Assembly: GCA_049115695.1 (NCBI GenBank)
Contig: JAGDZR010000006.1
Coordinates: 310,001 to 374,000 of the forward strand
Length of the DNA stretch: 64,000 nt
Origin: JAGDZR01 sp049115695
GTDB taxonomy: Bacteria; Bacteroidota; Bacteroidia; Cytophagales; Cyclobacteriaceae
Reading direction: 5' to 3'
Shown one piece after another: positions 43,645 to 52,210 of the stretch. Position 1 is the stretch's first letter, and every line of letters starts with the position of its first letter. Position numbers and translations under genes: made by a program. The notes under the pieces were generated by a model. That model ran no database searches and had not been told where the DNA came from. It saw nothing but the letters and a program-made list of their open reading frames with translations.

Positions 43645-45336
43645 ATGAACAACATGATGAAGAAAGAGACCAATAGCTATGATGCGATTGTCATAGGTTC
43701 TGGCGTAAGCGGTGGCTGGGCAGCCAAAGAACTTAGCGAAAAAGGATTAAAAACGCTGATTCTTGAGCGCGGAAGAGAACTAAAACACGGAGATTATCCT
43801 ACAGCCACTATGGATTCCTGGGATTTCCCCCACCGAGGACAGCTCACCCAGGAAGAATGGGCCAAACGACCTGTTCAAAAAGCTTTTGGGATGTTTGTTA
43901 ATGAAACGAACCAACATCATTTTGCCCGGGACATTGATCACCCATATATGCAAAAAAAACCGCTCTATTGGATAAGAAGTTTTCATGAAGGAGGTCGTTC
44001 TGTTACCTGGGGACGTCAGGTGTATCGATGGAGCGACCTTGATTTTGAAGCTAATGCCAAAGAAGGAGTCGGTGTGGACTGGCCGATTCGATACAAAGAC
44101 ATTGCACCATGGTACGACTATGTTGAAAAATACATTGGCATCAATGGTAAAAAGGAAGGTTTGGCTCATCTGCCTGATGGTAATTTCTTACCTCCAATGG
44201 ACTTAAACTGTGCTGAGGAACATTTGAAAGAAGCCATTGAGTCTAATTTTGATCAGCGCATGCTTACCATTGGACGAACCACCAATCTTACGCAAGCCCA
44301 CAATGGTCGTGGAAAGTGCCAGTTTAGAAACAGGTGCGTAAGAGGATGTCCTTATGGCGCTTACTTCAGCAGCAATAGCGTTACGCTTCCGGCGGCTTAT
44401 GGGTCTGGAAATGCCACGATCAGACCCAATTCCATTGTTGAGTCTATTTTGTATGATAATGAAACGGGAAAAGCATCAGGTGTTCGTGTCATTGATCAGA
44501 ACACAAAGGAAGAGATCGAATACACTGCTAAAATAATTTTCTGTAATGCATCTACGCTCGGCTCCACCCAAATCTTGCTTAACTCGACCTCTGACCGTTT
44601 TCCAAATGGGCTAGGCAATGATAGTGATCAGTTAGGTCGCAACCTGATGGATCACCATTACAAAAATGGTGCTTCCGGTGTTTTGCCTGATTTTGGTAAA
44701 GACCAGTACTACAGCGGCCGCAGACCAAATGGCTTCTATATTCCGCGATTTAGAAACATCAACGACTCCACTAAAACAGACAAATACCTGAGAGGTTATG
44801 GCTATCAGGGACGCGGAGCGCGAATCCAGGGAGATGGTAGTGCTATCGGCGAAGAGCTTAAATCCAATCTACTCAAACCAGGACCATGGAACATTGCAAT
44901 GACGGCTTTCGGTGAATGTTTGCCTTACGAAGAGAATCGAGTCACGCTCAGCACGGAACACAAAGACAAATGGGGTATTCCTCAAATGATCATGGACGCT
45001 GATTTTAAAGAAAATGAAATGAAAATGCGAGAGGACATGGCAAATGATGCAGCAGAAATGCTGGAACGTGCTGGCGCCAAGGACATTCAAACCAGAAATG
45101 ATGTTCCGGTAATGGCTGAGTGTATCCACGAAATGGGGACCGCTCGAATGGGTAACGATGCGAAAACATCAGTGCTCAATAAGTTTAATCAAATGCATGC
45201 TGTTAAGAATGTATTCGTTACGGATGGAGCATGCATGACCTCATCGGCTTGTCAAAACCCATCGATTACCTACATGGCACTAACAGCTCGTGCCGCAAAC
45301 TATGCTGTTGAAGAATTGAAAAAAGGAAACATCTAA
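43645..45336 (+). CDS. GMC-family FAD-dependent dehydrogenase, large subunit
   Basis: A 563-residue GMC oxidoreductase. The FAD-binding turn is VIGSGVSGGWAAKEL (about 16-30), followed by the acidic end LILERGRE. The active-site region is C493-I-H495-EMGTARMG, and the C-terminal part is VFVTDGACMTSSACQNPSIT. Three Cys in C225-x5-C231-x3-C235 (KCQFRNRCVRGCPYG) sit where sugar and gluconate dehydrogenases of this type bind an Fe-S cluster. It is followed after 4 bases by the gene for the small subunit. The substrate is probably a sugar or polyol oxidised in the periplasm; no Tat signal is visible here, so export would depend on the partner. Confidence 0.9.
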   Translation: MNNMMKKETNSYDAIVIGSGVSGGWAAKELSEKGLKTLILERGRELKHGDYPTATMDSWDFPHRGQLTQEEWAKRPVQKAFGMFVNETNQHHFARDIDHPYMQKKPLYWIRSFHEGGRSVTWGRQVYRWSDLDFEANAKEGVGVDWPIRYKDIAPWYDYVEKYIGINGKKEGLAHLPDGNFLPPMDLNCAEEHLKEAIESNFDQRMLTIGRTTNLTQAHNGRGKCQFRNRCVRGCPYGAYFSSNSVTLPAAYGSGNATIRPNSIVESILYDNETGKASGVRVIDQNTKEEIEYTAKIIFCNASTLGSTQILLNSTSDRFPNGLGNDSDQLGRNLMDHHYKNGASGVLPDFGKDQYYSGRRPNGFYIPRFRNINDSTKTDKYLRGYGYQGRGARIQGDGSAIGEELKSNLLKPGPWNIAMTAFGECLPYEENRVTLSTEHKDKWGIPQMIMDADFKENEMKMREDMANDAAEMLERAGAKDIQTRNDVPVMAECIHEMGTARMGNDAKTSVLNKFNQMHAVKNVFVTDGACMTSSACQNPSITYMALTARAANYAVEELKKGNI

Positions 45337-45340
45337 CCCA

Positions 45341-45877
45341 ATGAAAAGAAGAGAAGCAATACTAACATCTGCCAAATCAATGGGTCTGATCGTCAGCTCA
45401 TCTACATTGGTGAGTATACTTAATAGTTGTTCTACCGGTAATGAAGGAGATGGATGGAAGCCGTCATTGCTCAGTGAAGAACAATTCAAAGTAGTAGGAA
45501 ATATTTCTGAAATCATCATACCAAAAACGGAAGTACCTGGTGCAAATGATTTGATGATTGACCGATTCATTGATATGATGATCAATGAGGTTTTTGCGCC
45601 CGAAGATCAGGGTCAGTTCTTATCAGGCTGCAATGATTTCATGGCATCAAATCCTGATTTCGCTAAGAAGCCTACAACAGAGACTATCGCTAAGCTCAAC
45701 ACCAGCAAAGGAGATCAGAACATCAACATTTTCTATAAAAAATTGAAGCAATTGACGATTCTGGGATTTACCCAATCAGAACACATCGGTGAGCAGGTCA
45801 TGTCGTATGACCCGATTCCTGGTGAGTACAATGGTTGCATTCCTTACGATGGCTCAAATGCATGGTCGTTGATTTAA
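45341..45877 (+). CDS. Gluconate 2-dehydrogenase subunit 3 family protein
   Basis: A 178-residue small subunit. The N-terminus MKRREAILTSAKSMGLIVSSS has the twin-Arg pattern and hydrophobic core expected for Tat export, followed by a Cys (LNSCSTG) suited to lipidation. The family region is VVGNISEIIIPKTEVPGANDLMID. In homologous systems this subunit carries the folded GMC subunit across the membrane. No cytochrome c subunit gene follows, unlike the three-gene arrangement in Proteobacteria. Confidence 0.88.
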   Translation: MKRREAILTSAKSMGLIVSSSTLVSILNSCSTGNEGDGWKPSLLSEEQFKVVGNISEIIIPKTEVPGANDLMIDRFIDMMINEVFAPEDQGQFLSGCNDFMASNPDFAKKPTTETIAKLNTSKGDQNINIFYKKLKQLTILGFTQSEHIGEQVMSYDPIPGEYNGCIPYDGSNAWSLI

Positions 45878-45934
45878 TTGCTGATAATTGTAATTGACCT
45901 GGACTCAATAAAGAGTTGCCTGATGATATAAATG

Positions 45935-45954
45935 GGACTTCAGCTGTGAAGTCC
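45935..45954. terminator. Hairpin between convergent genes
   Basis: A perfect 8-bp stem (45935-45942 with 45947-45954) with a 4-base loop, between the small dehydrogenase subunit (stop 45877) and the CheC-like gene (stop 46029). No long T tract follows. Confidence 0.5.
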
Positions 45955-46028
45955 TTCATCTATTTGGCAACATCTGCCATGCTAGCTTCTTCTGAGTGAG
46001 ATTCAGACAATCAGCAAGAGGAATTTTC

Positions 46029-46634
46029 TCATTTCAAAAACTGATCAGCCATATTTTCTGCGAACATCCAGATAAAATCTGGTTTTACATCTACATGTAA
46101 CCCTTGAAAATAAGTAGATACAAATGCAGTATTTGCAAACTGTTCTGCCTCCTTATTTAAATAGGCCTGAATGTCTTCAGCATCAATTTTATGAATCTCA
46201 GGAACCTTTCCGTACAATTCGATATCAATGAAATCTACCAGCTCGGTCACGACAGAAGCCGACATGATATTGTCCAACTCACCTATAAAGCCCTCTTTGA
46301 CAATCTTACCTTTGGCAGAGGTATCATTGAGTACTTCAGGAGGTAGGCAGGCCTCATACATATTTTCTATTTCAGCCTTTGATAAAATCAGGAAACAGGC
46401 CCCATCAATATCTCCCATTAGTCCTGTCTTGACGACATGCAGTTCTCCAGAAGACTTTGTGCTGAAATGATCTAATGGACCACTTTGAGTGCCCTGCATA
46501 ACCAGCGTGGTGTTGAGCATGCGGGCCAACGTCATTTTCGCCATTACAATTCCACCCTTGATCACACGTTCCAGAATTCGATTCTCACGTTCAGTGAGTT
46601 TGGAAAACATTTGGTATTTCTGAGGTTCGCTCAT
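46029..46634 (-). CDS. CheC-like protein
   Basis: A 201-residue protein of the CheC/CheX type. Residues 115-145 carry the phosphatase-site spacing E119-x2-N122-x22-P145 (GFIGELDNIMSAS ... GKVP), with the usual Asp/Ser four residues before the Glu replaced by Gly115. An equivalent first site near residues 20-35 is not seen. CheC proteins dephosphorylate CheY-P. No che, flagellar or response-regulator gene is nearby, and gliding Cytophagales have no flagella, so the partner may be another receiver-domain protein. It is a lone gene, divergent from the DinB-like gene. Confidence 0.75.
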   Translation of the reverse strand: MSEPQKYQMFSKLTERENRILERVIKGGIVMAKMTLARMLNTTLVMQGTQSGPLDHFSTKSSGELHVVKTGLMGDIDGACFLILSKAEIENMYEACLPPEVLNDTSAKGKIVKEGFIGELDNIMSASVVTELVDFIDIELYGKVPEIHKIDAEDIQAYLNKEAEQFANTAFVSTYFQGLHVDVKPDFIWMFAENMADQFLK

Positions 46635-46724
46635 ATTCTCGGCTAAATATATTGATTCTTTTTAGACTGCCGTACTGATTGATAAGAATCATCACTAGAT
46701 TTAAGATTAAAACTCAAATACAAA

Positions 46725-47300
46725 ATGAAATACTGGCTATTCAGTAGCTTGTGCTACCTGTCTATTCTTACTATGGCTCAAGATGCTTTACCCTACAGTC
46801 AAATTCCCGATTACCCGGAATCGTATACATCAAGTACTGTTGCAGCACGTGTTGTTGATGGACTTGGTTTTCGGTATTACTGGGCCACTGAAGGGCTGAG
46901 CGATCAGGATCTTGCCTATCAACCTAGCGTAGACGCACAAACCGTTTTACAAACTATTGATCATATTCTTGGACTCACAGATGTATTGCTCAATACTGTA
47001 AAAAGCAACCCGCATACCGGAACAAATATGGAAGGTCTTTCTTTTGAAGAGAAGCGGAAAAAAACGCTTCAAAAGATTGAAGAAGCAAGTAATATTCTGA
47101 AACAAAGCAATGGAGTTGAAGAGATGAAAATGATTTTTCAAGGCGGCAATGGCTCAACGGAATTCCCGTTCTGGAACCTATTGAATGGTCCACTGTCAGA
47201 TGCCATTTATCATACAGGCCAAATCGTTACTTTCCGTCGTACCACGGGAAATCCAATAAATCCAAATATTAGCGTTTTAAGAGGCATAAAGAGAGATTGA
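46725..47300 (+). CDS. Exported DinB-like protein
   Basis: A 191-residue protein with a signal peptide (MKYWLFSSLCYLSILTMAQ) and a DinB-type helical bundle: GLGFRYYWATEGLSDQDLAYQP (the first helix and turn), TIDHILGLTDVLLN with the His, and a C-terminal DAIYHTGQIVTFRR. These His are the usual metal-ligand places. The export signal is unusual for a DinB-fold protein. Its TGA stop shares a base with the ATG of the TPR gene. Confidence 0.75.
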   Translation: MKYWLFSSLCYLSILTMAQDALPYSQIPDYPESYTSSTVAARVVDGLGFRYYWATEGLSDQDLAYQPSVDAQTVLQTIDHILGLTDVLLNTVKSNPHTGTNMEGLSFEEKRKKTLQKIEEASNILKQSNGVEEMKMIFQGGNGSTEFPFWNLLNGPLSDAIYHTGQIVTFRRTTGNPINPNISVLRGIKRD

Positions 47301-47770
47301 TGTTTTTGACCATTCTATTATTATTGTTTCAAAACAAAACTGAAGCCATCCTGGATAAAGGCTATGAGCTTTATATGGACAATAAGTTCATGGAGGCAAT
47401 CGAGCAATTTGAACAAGCGGCCGGCCTGTCACCAGACAATGCAGAAGTATACCTTCTAATGGGGCTCGCGCAACATGGCGCAGGTATGGTAGAAAAGAGT
47501 ATCTCAACCCTGCTCAAAGCGGTAGAGATTGATCCTGAATATAGAGAAGCATATCAGGAAATGGGTTATATCTATCTGGTAAGTCAGGCACCCCAAAAGG
47601 CGATCGAGGCATATGATAAGGCAATTGCACTCGATAGTGAAGTAGCAGAATTGTACGTTAATAGAGGAACAGCCAAATGCATGAATAACGATCCGGCTGG
47701 AGCGAATAAAGATTGGACAAAAGCAACCGAACTAGGCGTAACCTATTCTAAGCAAATGCAATGCAACTGA
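47300..47770 (+). CDS. TPR-repeat protein
   Basis: A 156-residue protein starting with a short hydrophobic leader (MFLTILLLLFQ) and then about three TPR units (ALY/AY-type helices: YELYMDNKFMEAIEQFEQA, AEVYLLMGLAQHGAGMVEKS, REAYQEMGYIYLVSQAPQKA, AELYVNRGTAKCMNNDPAGA). TPRs mediate protein contacts, and its stop/start coupling (TGATG) to the exported DinB-like gene suggests the two act together in the envelope (inference). Confidence 0.8.
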   Translation: MFLTILLLLFQNKTEAILDKGYELYMDNKFMEAIEQFEQAAGLSPDNAEVYLLMGLAQHGAGMVEKSISTLLKAVEIDPEYREAYQEMGYIYLVSQAPQKAIEAYDKAIALDSEVAELYVNRGTAKCMNNDPAGANKDWTKATELGVTYSKQMQCN

Positions 47771-47786
47771 ACCCTTGATTCATTGA

Positions 47787-47814
47787 AGGCATGAGCTAAA
47801 TTGAACTCATGCTT
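47787..47814 (+). terminator. Hairpin after the TPR gene
   Basis: A 9-bp stem with one G-T pair (47787-47795 with 47806-47814), 10-base loop, 16 bases after the TPR stop. The following run is only moderately T-rich. Confidence 0.45.
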
Positions 47815-47898
47815 CCGTCTCTTACACCCATCGATTTTTTGATTTTAGGAAATTTCCATCTTTTTTAGTCATATCACCCTCTGTATTTAGTCAATATT

Positions 47899-47928
47899 TT
47901 GCGTACTGACTTTAAGGGTGTATTTTTA
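47899..47928 (+). promoter_or_regulatory. Possible promoter for the Ca2+ ATPase
   Basis: TTG (47899-47901), 19 bases, then TATTTTTA (47921-47928), one base short of the TAnnTTTG consensus, 30 bases before the ATG. Confidence 0.4.
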
Positions 47929-47957
47929 GTAATACTTCAACGCTAACTATTCATCCT

Positions 47958-50663
47958 ATGAAATTTCAAGGGCTTACCAGTGAACAAGTCGAGGATTCTC
48001 GAGCCAAAAATGGCAACAACGAATTAAGTCCCGTTGTTGTTGAAGGTTTCTGGAAAAAGCTGATCAATAATTTCAAAGATCCTATCATCTACATCTTATT
48101 GGTAGCGCTGATTGTGATCATAGTATTGTCATTTTTTCATCTCACTGAATGGTATGAAGCTGTGGCCATCGCAATAGCTGTATTATTGGCAACAGGCATA
48201 TCGACATTTTCCGAACATAAAAATGAATCATCGTTTCAGGAACTGCAGGAAGAAGCTTCCCGGATTACCAATATGGTATACCGAAATGGAGAAGTCATTG
48301 ACATTCCAGTCAATGATGTCGTAAAGGGTGATCAGGTTCTCTTACAATCAGGAGATAAGATACCGGCTGATGGACTGATACTGGAAGGTGACATAAAAGT
48401 AAATCAAGCTTCACTCACAGGAGAAACAGAACCTGTCAGCAAAACAGTGCATGAAGAGGGAATTGATTTTGATCCGTCAGATCTTGCCAATCACTACAGT
48501 CTATTGAGGGGAACTGTCGTTGAAGATGGTGAAGCTGTTATGAGAATTGACAGTGTCGGGGATAACACGTTCTATGGTAAACTATCTAAGGAGTTGTCTC
48601 TATCGGATGACAGACTGTCTCCCTTACAACTCAAACTGAAAAATCTAGCTGACTACATCGCAAAGCTCGGTTATATAGCTGCAGTGGTCATTGCATTGAT
48701 CTTCATGTTTGAGAAGGCTGTGATTGCCAACAATTTTGATGGAGCGGCTGTCGGTGAGTACTTCAGCAATTGGGAGCTTATGATCAATGACCTGGTACAT
48801 GCGGTGGTACTTGCCATTATTGTACTGGTAGCAGCTGTGCCTGAAGGATTGCCGATGATGATTGCGATTGTCCTTTCATTGAATATGCAAAAAATGCTAA
48901 GGGAAAAGGTATTGGTCAGAAAGTTGTTGGGCATTGAAACCGCTGGAAGCCTGAGTTTACTCTTCTCTGACAAAACCGGAACATTAACGAAAGGTAAATT
49001 AGAGCCAAGATTTTTTGTAACCGGGGCTAATCAGACCTATAGTAAATATGACGACATTCCTGATGAAATAAGGAATTTGGTTAAGATCGCCATAGCAGGA
49101 AACACCGCCAGTCACCGGACCAAAGATGGTGAAATCACCGGGGGTAATTTTTCAGAACGTGCATTACTTGGCTACCTGAATGCAAGCGATGATCTCACAG
49201 AGATTGAGGAATCTGACCTGATTCATAAAATTCATTTTAATAGCACTCGAAAATTTTCTGCTTCCGAACTAAAATTCAAACAAAAAAATAAAACGTTCGA
49301 TTCAGATCAACTTGTCCTCGTCAAAGGTGCACCAGAAAAACTCATGGAAGTTGATACCTGTATTGACGAAAAGGGCCGTATCTCACCAATCAATAACAAA
49401 GGAGCATTAGTAAGATACCTGGATGGGTTAGCCGATGCTGGCATTAGGTTATTGGCGATTGCCATTTCCACTACGAGTATTACGGATGATGATGCGGTAC
49501 CTGAAGACCTCCATTTGGTAGGTGTAATTGGCTTGCAGGACGCCATTCGGGAAACCACGCGATCCTCTGTAGAATTAGTAAAAGGAGCAGGTGTGCAAGT
49601 GGTCATGATCACGGGTGATCGAAAAGGTACGGCTGCCAGTATCGCGAAGGAAGCTGGATTGCTGGAGAATGAAGATCAAATTGTGCTGGAGTCTTCAGAT
49701 CTTCAAAAAATGAGCGATGACGAAATCAAGGACATCCTTCCAAATTTGAGAGTCATTGCCAGAGCATTGCCTACAGACAAAAGTCGTATGGTGCGTATCT
49801 CCAAATCCATGGGTGAGGTAGTAGGAATGACTGGTGATGGTGTCAATGATTCAGCTGCACTTAAGCAATCAGATGTGGGCATTGCCATGGGGAGTGGCTC
49901 TGAGGTAACCAAGGAGGCAGGAGACATAGTGATTCTGGATGACAACTTCAACTCGATCAGTAATGCTATCCGGTATGGTAGGACAATTTTCAAATCGATT
50001 CGAAAGTTTATCATGTTCCAGCTTACCGTAAACGTAGCTGCAGTTTCGATTACATGTCTGGGTCCCCTCATTGGGGTTGACTTCCCTCTAACCATTATTC
50101 AGCTCCTCTGGATCAACATGATCATGGATACACTGGGAGCCATTGCACTTGGAGGGGAACCTGCCCTCACCAGGTACATGGAAGATGAACCAGTGGGAAG
50201 AGATGACAATATTCTGACCAAACCCATGATCTCCCTGTTTATGATCAATGGTATCTTCATCACAGTCTTTTCAGTTTGTTTTCTAAAAATGGACTATTTC
50301 AGGGAAATGTTTAGCCGAGGAACAGCAGAAGATCAAGCAGTATACCTCACTGCCTTTTTCAATATTTTCATCTTTCAGATTTTGTTCAACATGCTCAATG
50401 TGCGGACTAGTGGGCTAAACTTTCTGGAGCACATCGGTGAAAACAGGAAGTTTCTTCAGATCATGTTACTGATCATTGTGGTCCAAGTATTGCTGACAAT
50501 TTTGGGTGGTGAAATCCTAAGAACTGTTCCATTGACATGGAATGAATGGGGCAATGTACTAATGCTTTCCCTGTTGATCATTCCGGTCGACATGACCCGT
50601 AAAATATTGGTCAGTGGTAAGCAGATTTACCGTGATACTGTGAGAATATTGTTTAGGGTATAA
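47958..50663 (+). CDS. Cation-translocating P-type ATPase (Ca2+ type)
   Basis: A 901-residue P2-type ATPase of the inner membrane. Motifs: TGETEP in the actuator domain, P295-E-G-L-P in helix M4 (Ca2+-binding helix of SERCA/PMCA types), the phosphorylated Asp D338 in SDKTGTLTK, KGAPEKLM in the nucleotide-binding domain, and TGDGVNDSAALKQSDVGIAM in the hinge. An N-terminal cation-ATPase helix bundle and a C-terminal set of about six helices are complete. It most likely exports Ca2+; Na+/K+ or Mn2+ transport cannot be excluded. It is a single gene ended by a strong hairpin. Confidence 0.92.
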   Translation: MKFQGLTSEQVEDSRAKNGNNELSPVVVEGFWKKLINNFKDPIIYILLVALIVIIVLSFFHLTEWYEAVAIAIAVLLATGISTFSEHKNESSFQELQEEASRITNMVYRNGEVIDIPVNDVVKGDQVLLQSGDKIPADGLILEGDIKVNQASLTGETEPVSKTVHEEGIDFDPSDLANHYSLLRGTVVEDGEAVMRIDSVGDNTFYGKLSKELSLSDDRLSPLQLKLKNLADYIAKLGYIAAVVIALIFMFEKAVIANNFDGAAVGEYFSNWELMINDLVHAVVLAIIVLVAAVPEGLPMMIAIVLSLNMQKMLREKVLVRKLLGIETAGSLSLLFSDKTGTLTKGKLEPRFFVTGANQTYSKYDDIPDEIRNLVKIAIAGNTASHRTKDGEITGGNFSERALLGYLNASDDLTEIEESDLIHKIHFNSTRKFSASELKFKQKNKTFDSDQLVLVKGAPEKLMEVDTCIDEKGRISPINNKGALVRYLDGLADAGIRLLAIAISTTSITDDDAVPEDLHLVGVIGLQDAIRETTRSSVELVKGAGVQVVMITGDRKGTAASIAKEAGLLENEDQIVLESSDLQKMSDDEIKDILPNLRVIARALPTDKSRMVRISKSMGEVVGMTGDGVNDSAALKQSDVGIAMGSGSEVTKEAGDIVILDDNFNSISNAIRYGRTIFKSIRKFIMFQLTVNVAAVSITCLGPLIGVDFPLTIIQLLWINMIMDTLGAIALGGEPALTRYMEDEPVGRDDNILTKPMISLFMINGIFITVFSVCFLKMDYFREMFSRGTAEDQAVYLTAFFNIFIFQILFNMLNVRTSGLNFLEHIGENRKFLQIMLLIIVVQVLLTILGGEILRTVPLTWNEWGNVLMLSLLIIPVDMTRKILVSGKQIYRDTVRILFRV

Positions 50664-50677
50664 TTAATTTAGAATAT

Positions 50678-50723
50678 AAACAGGCAGAGGGATAGGATCN
50701 NGATCCTATCCCTCTGCCTGTTT
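50678..50723. terminator. 22-bp hairpin with two undetermined bases at its apex
   Basis: Arms 50678-50699 and 50702-50723 are exact reverse complements; the two bases between them (50700-50701) are N. T runs follow on the plus strand. It lies between the stops of the ATPase (50663) and the GH30 gene (50733). The loop is unresolved, probably because the hairpin blocked sequencing or marks a contig join. Confidence 0.75.
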
Positions 50724-50732
50724 TTGAATGGC

Positions 50733-52199
50733 TCAGTAAAGCAACGTCTGAATGGCCCTCGGCAATATGACGAGTGTTATCACCTGATCCCTGACATACA
50801 ACTTATAATCAACCGGCTTGTCGGAGCTGTTCATCACCACTGTGGCATAGCTCCCATCCTCATTCACAAAAGTTGTGCTTTCAAGGAAACTACGACTCAC
50901 GACCGTGCTCACTCTTTTAGCTCCAGGCTTAATAAATTTTGAAAAGTGACCTATATAGTAATAAGTCGGGGTATAGATCAATCCCCCTGTTTGTGTATCT
51001 CCATGTATGGGCGCAAAGCAGAAATTCTCAACGTGGTTAGGGCCACCATTTTCATCGAGGAGAATGTTCCAATCCGTCCATCCTGCTGTTCCATTATTGA
51101 AATCATTGATCATGGAATTACCATATCGTTCTGCATGAGGCCAGTGGTGATACTTTTCCTGCGTAAATCCCTCCTGGCATCCTTCAGTAAACATCAATTC
51201 CTTATCAGGATATGACTCTTTAACTCTTCGAAGATTCTCGTATTTTGGCGCACTTCCGGTCCATGTTTCATACCAGTGAAATCCTGTTCCCCATACATAT
51301 TTGGCCGCTTCCGGATCTCCTAGTATTGTATTTGCCCTATTCGTGATCAGGTCACGGTTATGATCCCAAACGATTATGTTTTTATCTCCCAGTCCTTCAT
51401 TTGCTAATGTCGGACCCAAATGATTCTTCAGAAAATCACGCTCTTGTTGGGCAGTATAAATACAAGACTCCCAACGCTGTGTGGCCATGGGTTCGTTTTG
51501 AATAGTAAGACCCCAAATTGGGACACCCTCTGCTTCATATGCCTTGATGAACTTAGCGTAATACTTTGCCCATGCATCATAAAACTCAGGCAACAAACTT
51601 CCTCCTTGTAACATCTGTCCATTACTTTTCATGAAAGATGGTGGACTCCAGGGACTCACATAGGTCATTAAGGACCCCCCTGCTCGTTCTATGGCTCGTT
51701 TAATCATTGGTAGTCTAAACTCCTGATCATGCTCAATGGAAAAGGTTGTCAATTCCTTGTCTCCTTCTTTGACATAAGTATACGATCCACTACTGAAATC
51801 AGAGCTATGAATTGTAGTTCTAAGCAATGAATAGCCTATGCCCTCTTCTGAATAATAGGCATTCAACAATTCTTCTTGTTTTTCTGGTGATAACTTGGCA
51901 AATACCTCAGCTGAGGCATCCGTAATAGCTCCTCCTATTCCCACGAAATTTTGAAAAGTTACATCTGGATTAACGAAGATTGACAACTCGGTCTCTAATG
52001 GCTGCTCACCCTGCTCAAATGTTAACTCACCCTGCTCGGATAACTTTAAATCCGTATCCTTAGCTGTTGTAAATAACCTCGCAGTTTCACCAGGCTGAAA
52101 AACCTGCGCCTCGTCCTTTGGTTGGGGATCGGGAGCCACTTGTTCTGCACAAGACAGGAATAACATACCTGTCAACGCGGTTAAGAATATTCGTTTCAT
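50733..52199 (-). CDS. Glycoside hydrolase family 30 lipoprotein
   Basis: A 488-residue lipoprotein (MKRIFLTALTGMLFLSC then acidic/Gln residues, suggesting surface display). GH30 barrel: MTYVSPWSPPSFMKSNGQM (the family substrate-binding loop), acid/base Glu near 235 in TIQNEPMA, nucleophile Glu near 337 in MFTEGCQEG. A C-terminal beta domain side completes the barrel. GH30 enzymes include beta-glucosylceramidases and endo/exo beta-1,6-glucanases; the context favours a beta-1,6-glucan role. It is 11 bases downstream of a second GH30 gene and ends at the 22-bp hairpin. Confidence 0.9.
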   Translation of the reverse strand: MKRIFLTALTGMLFLSCAEQVAPDPQPKDEAQVFQPGETARLFTTAKDTDLKLSEQGELTFEQGEQPLETELSIFVNPDVTFQNFVGIGGAITDASAEVFAKLSPEKQEELLNAYYSEEGIGYSLLRTTIHSSDFSSGSYTYVKEGDKELTTFSIEHDQEFRLPMIKRAIERAGGSLMTYVSPWSPPSFMKSNGQMLQGGSLLPEFYDAWAKYYAKFIKAYEAEGVPIWGLTIQNEPMATQRWESCIYTAQQERDFLKNHLGPTLANEGLGDKNIIVWDHNRDLITNRANTILGDPEAAKYVWGTGFHWYETWTGSAPKYENLRRVKESYPDKELMFTEGCQEGFTQEKYHHWPHAERYGNSMINDFNNGTAGWTDWNILLDENGGPNHVENFCFAPIHGDTQTGGLIYTPTYYYIGHFSKFIKPGAKRVSTVVSRSFLESTTFVNEDGSYATVVMNSSDKPVDYKLYVRDQVITLVILPRAIQTLLY

Positions 52200-52210
52200 A
52201 TAAGAATTGG

